The notes beneath the pieces were generated by a model. The model worked only from the letters and a program-made list of their open reading frames with translations, did no database searches and was not told the origin of the DNA. Position numbers and translations under genes: made by a program. From contig VWPU01017712.1 in NCBI GenBank assembly GCA_013398955.1, positions 1 through 64,000 of the forward strand: a DNA stretch of 64,000 nt, given 5' to 3'. Shown piece after piece: positions 1 through 11,150 of this stretch; position 1 is the stretch's first letter, and every line of letters begins with the position of its first letter. The stretch comes from Callaeas wilsoni (taxonomy: Eukaryota > Chordata > Aves > Passeriformes > Callaeidae).

Positions 1-74
1 CCGAGCCGCGCCGGGCCGGGCCGGGGGTCCGAGCCGAGCCCAGTCGGTGGGGCCGAGCCGTGCCGAGCGGTAGG
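1..74 (+). promoter_or_regulatory. GFRA4: GC-rich 5' UTR / CpG-rich 5' end of GFRA4
   Basis: The 74 bases before the start codon are very GC-rich and made of loosely repeated CCGAGCCG and GCCGGGCC blocks, dense in CpG. This fits a CpG-island 5' UTR. The transcription start and core promoter are not identifiable and may lie left of the window. The ATG at 75 has a purine at -3 (A) but A rather than G at +4, a moderate Kozak context. CpG-rich sequence continues past the exon into the first part of intron 1. Confidence 0.6.
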
Positions 75-114
75 ATGAGGGGCATCCTCTGCTTCTGCAC
101 CCTGATCCTCCTGG
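75..114 (+). CDS. GFRA4: GFRA4 coding exon 1: start codon and most of the signal peptide
   Basis: This exon encodes only 13 residues, MRGILCFCTLILL, plus the first base of codon 14. A short MRG n-region is followed by a ten-residue hydrophobic core, which is a secretory signal peptide. The donor is CTGG|GTGAGT, a near-ideal splice site at 115. Joined to 54454 it gives L-E-G-M-A-E-A in frame (phase 1), so the signal peptide is finished by exon 2; cleavage near A19/V20 is an inference. GFRA proteins are extracellular and GPI-anchored, bind GDNF-family ligands and present them to the RET tyrosine kinase. The start was chosen because it is the only ATG placing a hydrophobic leader before a good donor of the correct phase. 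The alternative, M16 in exon 2, would leave no signal peptide. Confidence 0.85.
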
Positions 115-254
115 GTGAGTAGCGCGGCGCGGGGGGAGCGGGGGCACAACTTTCTGCCGGGCTCGCTTGCGGGGGTATTTCGGCCACCCCCGGGCATGGG
201 TGGTCTCCCGCTCCCCAGCGCCCCGGGAGCCGTGGCCAGCCCTGGGGTGGCATC

Positions 255-386
255 ACCGAGGCCAGGCTGGACGGGGCTCGGAGCAGCCCGGGCTCGTGGA
301 AGGTGTCGCTGCCCGTGGCAGGGGGGTTGGAACGAGATGCTCGTGAAGGTCCTTTCCAGCCCGAACCATTCCGTGACTCCGTGATC
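255..386 (+). mobile_element. CR1 3' fragment, class A
   Basis: The segment runs from GGCCAGGCTGGACGGGGCTC through CTGCCCGTGGCAGGGGGGTT to CCCGAACCATTCCGTGACTC, the typical CR1 3' tail in sense orientation. Several C-to-G or CpG-retaining differences fit its position inside the CpG-rich 5' region. Confidence 0.85.
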
Positions 387-3300
387 ATCAGCCTTCTGTC
401 GCCTCCTCTGCTCTGGACCCAGGCGCTGGGCTCTCTCCTGCTGTCATTTCGGATAGTCCTGTTTGCCGCGGAAATGCCCAAATTTACCTCGCGAATTAAG
501 GCACTTCTTGTTGGGGAAGAGGAGCCTGGAGGAGCTTGGAGGGACCGTGTTGGGGAGAGGGGAGGCAGATTTTGCACAGCGCCGGGAGGCTCCTGGTGAT
601 GCTGAGGCTGGAAAATGTCGGGGTTTGGGGCAGGTGCGTGCCCCAGCTCTGCCACTGCCCTGTGCGGCTCCGAGCACCGCGTCCTGAGCACCGACCCGAG
701 CCGCGCGTGTGTCTGTGTGCGCTCGGGGGTCCCTGCTGCAGATTTCCTCACAGCCCCAGAACCCAGCTGTCTTCAGGGCTTTGTTCTTGCACCGGGAGCA
801 GGGAGTAAGGACCCCAGATGTTTCCCCTGTCCCCGTGGAGCTCTAAAGGCAGCCCTCGTCCACTGGCGTGGTCGGGAGACGCTGTCCCCGTGCCCGCGGG
901 GATGTGGGCTGCAGCTCCCGTGCTTTGAGCATCCCGCTCGCATCCTCTCTCTGCTCAGCTCGGAGCGGACGCTTCTCCTGCGCGTAATTCCCGGGGCTCC
1001 CCGCGTCCCTGGGAAGAAGGAGCCGTGGGTGAAGGGGCTACGGCCCCCGGCAGCGGCTGGGGACTGCCTGGGTGCCACCCCGGCTCCTCCTCTTGGGGTA
1101 TTTTGTCCCCTCCCTGTGCTCCGTTGAGGCAGCAACCTCAACATTGAGCCCGTGCTTAAATAGACCAGGAAAGGCTGTGGGGAGGCAGGGAATAGGATGC
1201 TCCTGTTCTCTTCGGGTGGCCACTGGAGGAGGAAAAGGTCTTGGGGTGACTGGAAGTGGCTGGGACATCGCGGATCCCCCCAGGGCGCTCGCTCCTGCAC
1301 GCCCCGCACCCCGCTGGCAGCCAGCTCCTGGGGCAGACCCGAGGGGCTGCTTCCCGCGGTGGGGAGGCTTTGCCAGAGCTCCAGGTGACTCCCCTTGCCG
1401 GCTCTCCCTGTCACTAGATGTCAGCAGCAGCAACTCTTCCAGGTCCAAAGGTGGGGGGGAGGGCAAATTCGACCCCCCAAGAGGGACCGTCTTCAGCCAG
1501 GGAATGCTTTGCTCCAGGGCCTTGGAGTGCACCGGGACTCGGACATGCCCCTGGGCTGGCTGCTGCCTCAGAGGGGCAGGAGCTGCGCCCTGGGCTGGGG
1601 GTGCTCTCAGCCGCCCCCAGAGCTGCGGTTTTTCCCGTAAGGCTCACGGGGCCTCTGGATGGGAGTCCAGGTCTCTGCAGGATCCGTTTTCCAAGCGGTT
1701 CGGATTGGCTGGCTCATTGATTGACTGCCTGATTGACTGCCTGGTGGCCTGATTGATTTCTCCAGAGAAAGTGGGCTTAGAGGAAAGAGCAAATGGCCAG
1801 TCCTCCATTGTTGGCAGTGCCATTGGGAATAGGGAACAGGTGTTAGGGACACACTTCTCACCTCCGGTCCAAGCCAGGGCAAAGCCACCAGCTACTATTC
1901 ACCCTTTGGCCTTCTGATCCTGGGGTCTCCAGAAAGACCTTTTCATCCCCGAGCCGACATTTGGCCTCTGCAGGCACAGCACCACCCCAGCAGATGCTAC
2001 TGGACACCCTCAGCCTTTTCTCCAGATATTTTTGGGATGTTTGTGTTATGGATGGACGTTTAGATGTGCCTGGGGGATCCCCTGCAGGGATCCAGGGCGC
2101 AAGGCTGGAGAGGGCAGGCACGAGCCTGGCAATTCCCAGCTTCACGCACACTGGCTGTGCACCCCGTGGGCTGCAGTGCGAGCGCCTCGCTTTTGGTGTG
2201 TCCCCCTCTGTCATTTTTGGGACGATCCTGGCTGGAGGAGGCAGTTCCTGGCGGGATTGGGGCTCTCCAAGGTTGGACTAGGCAGTGTCACCATCACCCA
2301 GCCTGGATGGAGAGCTCCTGCTGCCACTTCATTCCCAGCTTCCTGCTGGCACAAGCGCACAGGGTGACCCAGAGCAGGCAACTTGGCAGAACTGAAGTGT
2401 TTTTATTTTCCTCAACTGCTTTTCCGCCAGATCAGCTCCCTGACCTGTCTCCCCAGCAGCCACATTTATGGCAGCGTGAGGACAGAATGGGAACACAGTT
2501 CCCCCCCCGAGGACGGGGACATGGCTTTGAGGAAGTTCGTTGCTGCTGTGGTGTGCCCTGATATTTACTTGAATTCGTGGCTTTGGCTAGAAATCCCACT
2601 CACGGGACGGTGGTGAGGCATCCAAGGAAGACTTTGTGGAAAATCAAGGCTCTAGAAAGCACTGGTATAGTTGAATATAAAGCGTATAACTAATTTTACA
2701 AGGACACTGGGTTGTGCCTGTAACCAAATCCCAAGGAACTGCCCAGATCTGAGGACACATCAGTCCCTGCACTAACAAAATCCCAGTTAAAGGATGAGAA
2801 GGAAGCGCTGGGCACAGCTGAAAGCAGTAGTTTGCTTTGAAATCCCCCCGGGACCAAGAGTGAGTCCTGGCCCCCCGCGGTGGAGGGCAGGATGCCCAGA
2901 TGGCATCGGGCGGGTTCTGCCAACCACTGCTGCAGGCTGTCCTGCGCTCCGCCGTTTGCATAATTCCTGGCATATGTTTCCCACAGGCTCTTCACAGATG
3001 CAATCAAACACGAGATCGTCTGGCGGATTTTCACCTGGTTTGGGAACGCAGATCCCAGGGGAAAAGCAAAAAAAAAAAAATCTCTTGAAAAATGCATGTG
3101 TGTGAGAGAGAGGGAAACACTCCTTAAATTAGTGGCTTTGTCAGTTCTGACAGGAGCAATCCGTTATTTGCATCAATAGGAATGTGATATTTATGTCTCT
3201 CCGTGTTGGTGCAAAGGAGAAATAAAACTTCTCCCTCAACAGGCTGCCCTCGAACGCTGTGCAGATTCCTCTGCAAGGATCTTACCACACCCAGAAAACA

Positions 3301-4455
3301 TTTTTTCCAGAGCTCTGGACCCTTAAATAGTAATTATTGCTGGGTAAAAATTAGTACTACTTAAGGCTAATAATTAGTATGAATTACTGTGAATAGCATT
3401 TTATTTTGCTTTTGGAGACAGAAATGTCTTTCCTGCTCTCCTGGCAGTTTTCACAGATGATTTCTATTGTGCCTGAAATTCCCTTCATCATTTTCACACT
3501 AGACTTGTTCATTTTTGTAACTTTCCACTTGGTCATTTTTAAACATGACTTCTAATGTCTCTAAAGTTTTCCACCTTTTGATAAAAATACCTTGCTACCA
3601 AGATATCCATGATTTCTTTTTCCCTCTAGTGGACTTTATATTCCTTTTGCTTCCTTAAAAAATATATAAATGACCTCTTTCTTCTCGACCCAAAAGTGAG
3701 AGAGGACAAATTGAAAGGTAGGTCTCCTGCTAGAAGAATTTTTTTCAGAAGAACACATTTCATTGAAAAAATAAAAAGGAACAAAACTATGAAAAGCTTA
3801 TTCCTGTCAATCTTCAGTTCAGTACAGCTCCCTCGTTTTAAAAGCATCTGTCAAAATCCCCTCTGGTAACACCTCCTGGCAGTGAACCTCGTGCCTGGGT
3901 GGGCTGCTGGTGGGAGCTGTGACAGTGGCTGAGGGAGGCGGGCTGGGAAGATTTTCCACCCCCTGGTGTGACTGCCTGCATCTTTGGTGCACCCCGGCTG
4001 TGGAGGTTCAGACAGGGCTGTGTGGGGCTGGATTCCTGTGGAAGCAGAGTGGAACCTCATGGTTGACAGGGTGAGCCTGAAGAGGTGGATGGGAAGTGGA
4101 ACCATGGACAGGCTTTTTGTCCTGCAGGTGGAAAGGGAGGAAAGCTGAGTTCGTGTGACTGGGCAGGGGAGCATGTCCAGCAGGGGTGGGGGTGGCGGAG
4201 GACAAGGAGCCAGGACTGTGTCACACAGGGCAAGGAGGGCTTCCAGAGGCCACCATTTATCCTGGGCAAGGAGAACCTGGGAGTGCCACAAGGAAGAAAA
4301 ATGCGTCTGCAGGAGGGTCACATCACACTTAAATCCCCCGTGAGTCATCCAGGATCTCAGTGATGCCACAGCTGGCGCTGGCTGAGCTCTAGTGGGCTTC
4401 GTGGGTGTGGAGAGAGGTTGTTATCCTCATGGTTATTTCCAAGCATCTCCTCGCG
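387..4455. other. Intron 1 segment, mostly unique sequence
   Basis: CpG-rich until about 1400, then moderate GC. There is a short imperfect GATTGACTGCCT repeat near 1716-1756 and a 13-base A run at 3068-3080. The 3110-3850 part is AT-rich, with an octamer ATTTGCAT at 3166-3173. No exon, RNA gene or transposon was recognised. Confidence 0.5.
1716..1757. repeat. Short imperfect 12-bp tandem repeat (GATTGACTGCCT-like)
   Basis: Three to four degenerate copies of GATTGACTGCCT follow each other, ending with a diverged GGTGGCCTGATTGATT. Confidence 0.6.
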
Positions 4456-4459
4456 TCTT

Positions 4460-4660
4460 ACCAGAGAGGTGGTGGCTGCCCCATCTCTGGAAACATTCAA
4501 GATGAGGTTGGAGAGGGCTCTGAGCATCCTGGTCTAGTGGAAGATGTCTGTGCTCTTGAAAAGTTCCTTTCAACTCAAACCAGTCTGTGACTGGGATTTT
4601 GGATTAAATTACCTTTAAAAGGTCCCTTCCAACCCAAACTGTTCTATGATTCTATAGTGA
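4460..4660 (+). mobile_element. CR1 3' fragment, class A, with duplicated tail
   Basis: CAGAGAGGTGGTGGCTGCCC leads into a CR1 tail ending at CAAACCAGTCTGTGA (about 4590). A second copy of the terminal part, AAAGGTCCCTTCCAACCCAA to TTCTATGATTCTATAG, follows within 30 bp. The doubled end suggests tail slippage or a nested second insertion. Confidence 0.85.
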
Positions 4661-5085
4661 GAAGTCCTCCCCCAGCTGCAGATCTGCCTTGGGGCCCCTT
4701 TGGTCCCTCAGCAGTCACACCACTGCCTGCCCTTGGGAACGGGATCCATGCTCACCACACGTCTGTGGTGTGTCCTCAGAGCCTGGCCATCTCCTGCGCT
4801 CTCTGCCCCGCCTGGCAGGAGCTGCTGGGGGACGGGGATTTAGTGCCTGCAGCGGGTGGCTTGGAGGGATGGACAACCCCCAGAGAGACTGAATAAACCT
4901 CACTGTCCACTGCCTCAGTGTCCTCCTGGGGAGAAAAGTGCTTCTCTGTATCTTGTTGTATTAGATAAATATTCTCCAGCTCAAAACCGCCCTGGTCATC
5001 TCCTGTCACTCCCAAGTCTCATCTCTCTTCACCTCCCTTCAGGCAAATCCATCTCTTTCCTCCACAGGTGTCCCCTCCAAGCACA

Positions 5086-5448
5086 GGAGGCTCAGGGGGG
5101 ACCTTGTGGCTCTGCACAACTCCCTGACAGGAGGGGGCAGCCGGGGGGGATTTGGGATCTGCTCCAGGGAGCAGGGACAGGAGGAGAGGGAACGGCCTCA
5201 GGCTGGGCCAGGGGAGGTTTGAGTTGGATATTGGGGTAATTCCTTCCTGGAAAGGGCTGTGCAGCCCTGGCCCAGCTGCCCAGGGCAGGGGTGGAATCCC
5301 CATTCCTGGAGGGACTTCAAAGCTGTGTGGATGTGGCACCTGGGGACATGGGCAGTAGTGGCCTTACAGTGCTGGGAATTGGTTGGACTCAGTGGTCTTT
5401 TTCAATTTAGATGGCTTTTCCAATTTAAATTAGTCTTTGATTCTATTT
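5086..5448 (+). mobile_element. CR1 fragment, class B 3' end, about 360 bp
   Basis: The 5' part (ACCTTGTGGCTCTGCACAAC, then CCTGACAGGAGGGGGCAG) is nearly the same as the reverse complement of the CR1 at 50560-51040. The 3' part has the class B GATGTGGCACCTGGGGACAT and ends with GTCTTTGATTCTATTTT. Confidence 0.9.
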
Positions 5449-6770
5449 TTCTCTTTCCATCCAAATCCCTCTAGAAAGCGGTTTGCATGAAGGATGCAGT
5501 AAAAACAGTTGTGCTGTGGTTTTGATTTACAGAACCCAGCTGGAAAAGCCTGTCTGTGGTACCTGTCCCCACCGGGTGCTCTGGCAGAGTTGCTGCAGCA
5601 CTCTCCGTGCTGGCTCCGCGTGGCTCCGAGGGACGCCTTGACACACAAGCACAGGCAGCTGGGTTTTGAGGAGAAAGGAATGGGACGGATTTTTGGTGCT
5701 TCTTCCAGAAGGAGGATCAAATTGCTCATCTTTCAAACATCTCTGAGCTCAGGCATCTATTCGTTACCCCCAGGGGCATGGCAGTGCATTTTGGGATGGG
5801 AGTTTAAACAGGTCCAGATGCTAACGGGCTGTGAGTCAAGACTTGGGAAACTGGCGGGGCTTCCCTCATCACTTCCTGTTACTTGTACAATGAAAAAGAA
5901 GGCCAAGCACATAATTTGGGTTAAAACTCACCTGCAGTGTTGCTGTCTGAGCCGCAGGGCTGGAGCTGCCGGGGGTTGGTGCTGCTGACTGCCCGCAGCA
6001 CGCACTGGCACTGCTCGCGGTGTTCCATCTCCTCTGCCTCCAGGGGCTGAGCCACCGATGGCTGCAAACCCAGGGAGGAGTGGAAGTGCCCATGGGAAGG
6101 GTTCAGCTCTCCAGACAGTCAGCAACGGGAGCAGCTCTGGGACTCCCTGCGTGATTTGAGGTCTCTGGAGCCTCAGAGCTGAACTGGACCCAGGAAATGC
6201 TCAGGACAGGTCCCGAGAGAGCTCCAGGGTGCCTTAAGAGGTGGTGAATTGAACTCAATCTCTGCAAAATAATCAGGCTTTGCTTCAAGCTTTGCATCAA
6301 ATGAGGCTGGCTGGTGCCTCCTGGGAAATCCCATCCTCCTCGATTAATCAGAGCGGAGGAAATACAGGGCAGCTACAGCCTCGTGGGAAGGGAGCCTTCA
6401 CTTGGAAGATGGCTGTGAATTTTTGTTTTGAGCAAACACCGTGTCTGGGCCACCACTCGTACAGAGTTCGTGTGGTCCTGTCCGTGAGAATTTTACATAA
6501 ACAGTCAAATCAATCATAAAGGGGTTTGAATTTCTCAATTCATCTTCTTTTACTGTTGCAGTCTTTATTGAACGCTTTGCTTTTTTTTCTTCCTCCTGCT
6601 TCCCAAACTGGAACCCCCCGTAAGTGTCACCTCCACCTTCTTTTACTGCTGCAGCCTTTATTGAACACTTTTAAATTTTTTTTTCCCCTCCTGCTGCTCT
6701 AATTGGATCTCCCAAAGGTATCACCTCCACCATGATTATAACTTTAATGTCTTTCTGTCTCTTGCTCATT
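5449..6770. other. Intron 1 segment, no recognised feature
   Basis: Unique-looking sequence of mixed composition. Two similar stretches, TCTTTTACTGTTGCAGTCTTTATTGAACGC (6546 onward) and TTCTTTTACTGCTGCAGCCTTTATTGAAC (6639 onward), form a local direct repeat of about 30 bp roughly 95 bp apart. Confidence 0.45.
6546..6715. repeat. Local direct repeat, two copies about 95 bp apart
   Basis: CTTTTACTG(T/C)TGCAG(T/C)CTTTATTGAAC occurs near 6548 and again near 6641. Each copy is followed by a T-rich run, CCTCCTGCT and a CACCTCCACC block. It looks like a small segmental tandem duplication of about 95 bp. Confidence 0.6.
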
Positions 6771-6862
6771 CTAGTGGAAGGTGTCCCTGCCCATGGCAGG
6801 GGGTGGAACGGGACGAGCTTTAAGGTCCCTTCCAAACCAAGCCATTCCAGAATTCTGGGATG
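6771..6862 (+). mobile_element. CR1 3' end, class A, heavily 5'-truncated
   Basis: Begins abruptly at TCTAGTGGAAGGTGTCCCTG and ends with AAACCAAGCCATTCCAGAATTCTGGGA. Confidence 0.85.
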
Positions 6863-7949
6863 GCGTGCTTTGCATGCCCCATAACTGGTGTCTGGGATCC
6901 ACACTCCAGCTCCGAAGTGCTGGCTGTAGATGCAAGGATTTGTCTTGCAGCCAGCCCGCCCCCCCTCATCAAAGTTGCTCCAGTAAGAAAATCCAGGAGG
7001 AAACTCACAGCTCCTCAGTCACCTGTGTTTGACTTTGGATAAACAAGTTTTCCTATCAGACTGCCTATTTCTCCCGATACTTTAACTCCCTTGCGTGTGC
7101 AGAGCGAAGAGCTGCCCTGACAGTGATCGCAGCTATCCTGACTCCGTTCCCTGCAGCCCGCAGAGAGAGGCAGCAGTTGTCTCCTGCAGCGCTGTGCATT
7201 TTTCCCTTTGTTGCTGCCAGTGTTTCCCTTTGATGTTTGGTGTGTACAGCACGAGGCACCTTAAAAACCTGTCACAAGGCTCGAGGCGACAGAACCCCCC
7301 GGGTCTTCTGTAATAAAGGCTGCAGGTGAGGACATCGTGTTTGCCATCTGTTAATGGAGAGGAGAGCAAACCTGCACGCTGAATTGTCAGCCAGGGCTTG
7401 GAAAGAATCAAAGTCATTTGACCTGTTTGTGTAAGCCCAGACAAGGCAGAGTGTGCTGAAGTGTTTCCTCTGCTTGGTGAGGAATTCACTCCTCCTTGCA
7501 AGGTTAGTTGATTTGACAGGAGTTACAGCAATTTCACGGTACATTTTTTCCCCCCTTCCAAGACATTTGTTTTGTTTCTTCCTCTTGGTAGGAGAACATG
7601 ACCCAGGCAGGCTGCTTGAGAGACAAAGTGCTCACCTTGGGCTGCCTGTCACAGCCACGTCGTCCCTGGGAGAGAAACCACAGCGCTTTCCTTCCAGCGT
7701 GGGGAAAGTGCTCAGGGGGTCGTGGTGCTCAGGGCCCAGAAAAACCTTCAAGGTATCGTGAGGGAGGTGTCTCCACAGGGAGCTGGAATGAGGAAGAACT
7801 CGAGCTGTGTGTTAGGAATGTAATATCATCAGAATAGATGATGCTGTGGCTCTGACACCTCACCCTCCAGCGCCCCAAATTTGGGCAACACTGTGGGCTC
7901 GCACCTTTTGTCTGCTGCCTGGTAGGGAATTGCTGCAGGAGAAACTGAA

Positions 7950-8011
7950 ATGGTTGGACTCTATGATCTCAGAGGTCCTTTCTAACCTAAAAGATTCTAT
8001 GATTCTATTCA
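7950..8011 (+). mobile_element. CR1 3' end, about 60 bp
   Basis: GGTTGGACTCTATGATCTCA, then AGGTCCTTTCTAACCTAAAA and GATTCTATGATTCTATTC, match the extreme 3' terminus of CR1 only. Confidence 0.8.
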
Positions 8012-8689
8012 TAAACACTTTGATATCAAATTACTTGAAGGGCGAAGAGCCACTTTCCTCTTAGGAGACTGATGGAATCACTGGAGGACTTGTCAGGCTT
8101 TGGAGAATTAGCAAACCTTAAACCAAAAGTTCTGCCCCATGGAACTCCTCAAAGGTGGTCTGGTGCCCCATTCCCTGAGAATATGCTGATTTTCCCCATC
8201 CAATTAGAAATCTTCTCTCCTTTTTGTGACCACTTGGAATGTTAAAAGGAAATGTCCTGAGATGAAAAACCTCCTGTAGGATAGAGCTTTAGAGGCTCTC
8301 CTGCTGTTTTGCTCCTGCTAAACTTGCATGACAAGAGTTCTCCTTCAGGGCCAGAAGTTTTGAGAAGGGAGCAGTGGAGAAGGTTCTGAGCAGGTTCTGG
8401 TCTGGAGGTGGGAAGTGGAAGAAAAGAGGCTTCTGAGGTGCTGGGCAGAAGATGCAGACGAAGCTTCCCATGATAACAGGGAATTCAGGAGTTAGGAGGA
8501 GAAACGTGTAGGACTGTAGAGGTCTGAGAGCCCTTCTGGATCCAGGGAAGCCCTAAGGGTTGGGTGTTCCTTCTGCAGAAGGTGACGTGATTCTCTGCAG
8601 GTGAAGTGACAGCTCGGGGAGCGCTCTGTCAGTGTGGAGTGTGGACACACATCCGGGGAGAAGCAGTGTCAGAGTTACCGCGCTCCTGG

Positions 8690-8880
8690 GACTAATGCAA
8701 GGAAATTTATCTCCCTCTCTTGGCATTGCTTCATTCTTCCTCCCGACCGACCAGCCAGGGCAATCCTTAATGTGCGCTGGAAAGCCTGTTCGTAATTAAG
8801 TACCTGACTCCAGGGGGTCCAGATCTCTAATTGAGTTCATTAGCTGCTATCACATTACCAGGAAGTTTTGATCATAATGG
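8690..8880. promoter_or_regulatory. Candidate conserved noncoding element (composition only)
   Basis: Dense AT-rich homeodomain-type motifs: GTAATTAAG (8792), CTAATTGAG (8827), CATTAGCTGC (8839) in a CR1-free stretch. No alignment was available, so this is a guess from motif density. Confidence 0.25.
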
Positions 8881-9284
8881 AAGGGCTGGAGCAAAACACA
8901 AACTAACAAACACGAATTAAAAAAAAAAACAAATAGCAAAAAGAAAGCCAGTGAACTCCCCCAGAAGTGTTTAATCTGCAGGTTGAATGCTGTCCCATGG
9001 GATGAGGCATTGCAGCATCTGTTTCTGTGTCTCTCAGGTTTTGGGTAACGATGCAAATTCACTCCATCCAGGTGTAAAATAAGGATATTTTTAAAGCAGG
9101 GAAATTCTTGTGAGGCAGAAGCAGGAGACAGCGCTGCGTTTGACCCGGGTTATTTGTGTTTGTGGGAAGCAGCAGACTACAAGCTGGGATCAAAATTTCT
9201 CAGCAGTGTGTGAGGAACAATGTGACTTTTAGCAGCACCTGCCTGAGCACACAACCCACTGAGCTCTTCCTTTGTGCTCAGGCA

Positions 9285-9450
9285 GGAGCCAGATTCAGGC
9301 GAGGATTGTGCCCTGGAAACCTTCCTGCAGGCCGTGCACGGGGGTCAGAGATCCTGCCGGGCGCTGGGGCTGGGGACGTGCTCGCTGCGGGGCTGCAGTC
9401 AGCGCTGTGCCACGGGCGGCGAGCGGCCGCGGCGCACGGAACACCAAAGC
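9285..9450. promoter_or_regulatory. Intronic CpG-rich island with a splice-acceptor-like start
   Basis: CpG density is far above the flanks, with GGGCGGCGAGCGGCCGCGG near 9413. It is preceded by CTCTTCCTTTGTGCTCAG (ending 9281), which resembles a 3' splice site. One frame stays open about 60 codons, but I see no convincing donor. It could be a CpG-island fragment, a cryptic exon or nothing. Confidence 0.3.
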
Positions 9451-10959
9451 CTCTCATAGAAGAGGAAGCTGGAAAACAGAAGCTCATTTCCCAGAAAAAT
9501 ATTGGGCTTTTGGTACAGTTTGACTTTCGAACAACAGTGACAGATCAGGAATAGTAAAATTTGAAATAAAAAATAGCAAGTGGAAAATAAAATGCTTATT
9601 AAGTATAATTCCAAAGGAAGAAAAATGAGGGCTAAAATGAAGCCGCAGATGTTTCTCTTCTGTTTTATCTGCTTTTATTAAGAAAACAGAAAATGGTCTT
9701 CCCGCAGGGACCCTGGACAGGAAGAGAAATTGAACTTGTTTCTCACTTGTCCCCTGCCCACACACCAGGCAGGGATGGTCCCAGCAGGTTGCAGGAAACA
9801 TGTTTCATCCCGCCTGGTTTTCACCTGGTCGTCTGAACTTTTCAGCTGTGGAGGGAGGTTGACAGGCCTGGGGGACACTGGCCCTCGCTGCAGATTGGTG
9901 TTACCTCCAAGCAGTACGGAGCCAATCACGGTGACACTTTTAGCTCTTTCCCTGATCCGTGAGAGGAACCTAGCCTAAGCCACCAGGTTCTCGCGTCCTC
10001 CAAGAAAGCAGCTAATGCTGGAGGGAGAAGTCAAGCACACATCGTTTCAATCTATACAACTAAAAATTGAAAGAGAAAGAAAATGAGATTAAAACATTAT
10101 TTAGTGTTTTGTTTTTCTACTTGCGAACCCCGTATTTTCCCAGGGAACATATTTTTGCATGCTTAAAAGAGAAAGAAAGAAATCCAATGAGAAATTTCTA
10201 ACTGTTTCACAGACCTGATGGCTCTGGTGCCAATGGTGGCTGGAATTACGTGGAGCTGGTGACTCTTCTGCTGGTCACAGAGGCCACTCCGAGCCCAGGA
10301 GCATTTGGAGCCATGGGAATTTGCTCATCTCACCTATTAAAATCCCTGAAGAGGTTTTGGCCATGGCCAACTGGTCCTGTCCTGGGCACTGCTCACAAGC
10401 CAAGGACCATTCCCAGTCGGTGTGCAAGTGGTTGCTCTGCTTTGCACGGGGGGAGAGTTTAACAGCCTGAGTGAGGCAGTTCTGGGTCATTTGGACCAGC
10501 ACCTTGAGTTTCCTTAATTAATTAAGCGAGGCAGGGCACTGAGACCACCCTTTCCCTCCCAGGCTCTGTCCGTTCCTCAGACAGCTGCCAGATCCTGCTG
10601 GACAAACATGTTTCAGTTTAATCTCTTTCAAGCCCCTACGTTGGTGTTCCTTTCTGCTGCTTCCAGCTCGGAAGGCAGAACGCTCAGAGTGACAGGAGAT
10701 AATATAAAACAGAGGATGGCACTGGCTGATGTGTCGGGAGCAGGTGAATCTCGCCGGGCAGGGCGTGGAGGGCTGTGCAAACCAGGCTGTGTGTACACAG
10801 GACAAGGCCGGCAGAAGTGTCCTGCAGAGCCTGCATCAGCCCTGCAGTGTCCTCTCCAGCAGGAAAAGCCTTTCTTGGCTTGCCATGGCAGTGAGCACGA
10901 CCCCAAAGAGAAAGAGAAGGCACCTGAGAGATGCCTGAGGGTGCTTGGTTTACCCAGAG

Positions 10960-11150
10960 CTGAAGAGGGAAGAAAGACACAGGAGGGAACATGATCACAC
11001 TCTATAAATACCTTCAAGGTAACAGTGCCTGGGAAGGAAGAGGATTAGTCACACTCCTGTAAGACAGGGAGGGGAGGAGAGAGAGCAACAGTGTGAAGCA
11101 GTGAAGGAAAAAGTTTGGAGTATTAGGAGTGAAATGTTTAGGCTATTTTT
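10960..11150 (+). mobile_element. Probable degenerate CR1 remnant
   Basis: GGAACATGATCACACTCTATAAATACCTTCAAGG resembles the CR1 3' UTR segment that precedes the tail. The similarity fades on both sides and there is no 3' terminus, so this is an old remnant at best. Confidence 0.4.

Larger units (their letters stand above)
8012..10955. other. Intron 1 segment, mostly unique
   Basis: Apart from the candidate element near 8690-8880 and the CpG-rich patch at 9285-9450, nothing is recognised. An octamer ATGCAAAT lies at 9051-9058. Confidence 0.45.

Noticed and set aside
4856..5239. Shared peptide ([24 protein letters not shown]) between here and the minus strand at 50570-50956
   Set aside because: Both lie in the CR1 3' untranslated part; the similarity reflects copied DNA, not a protein family.
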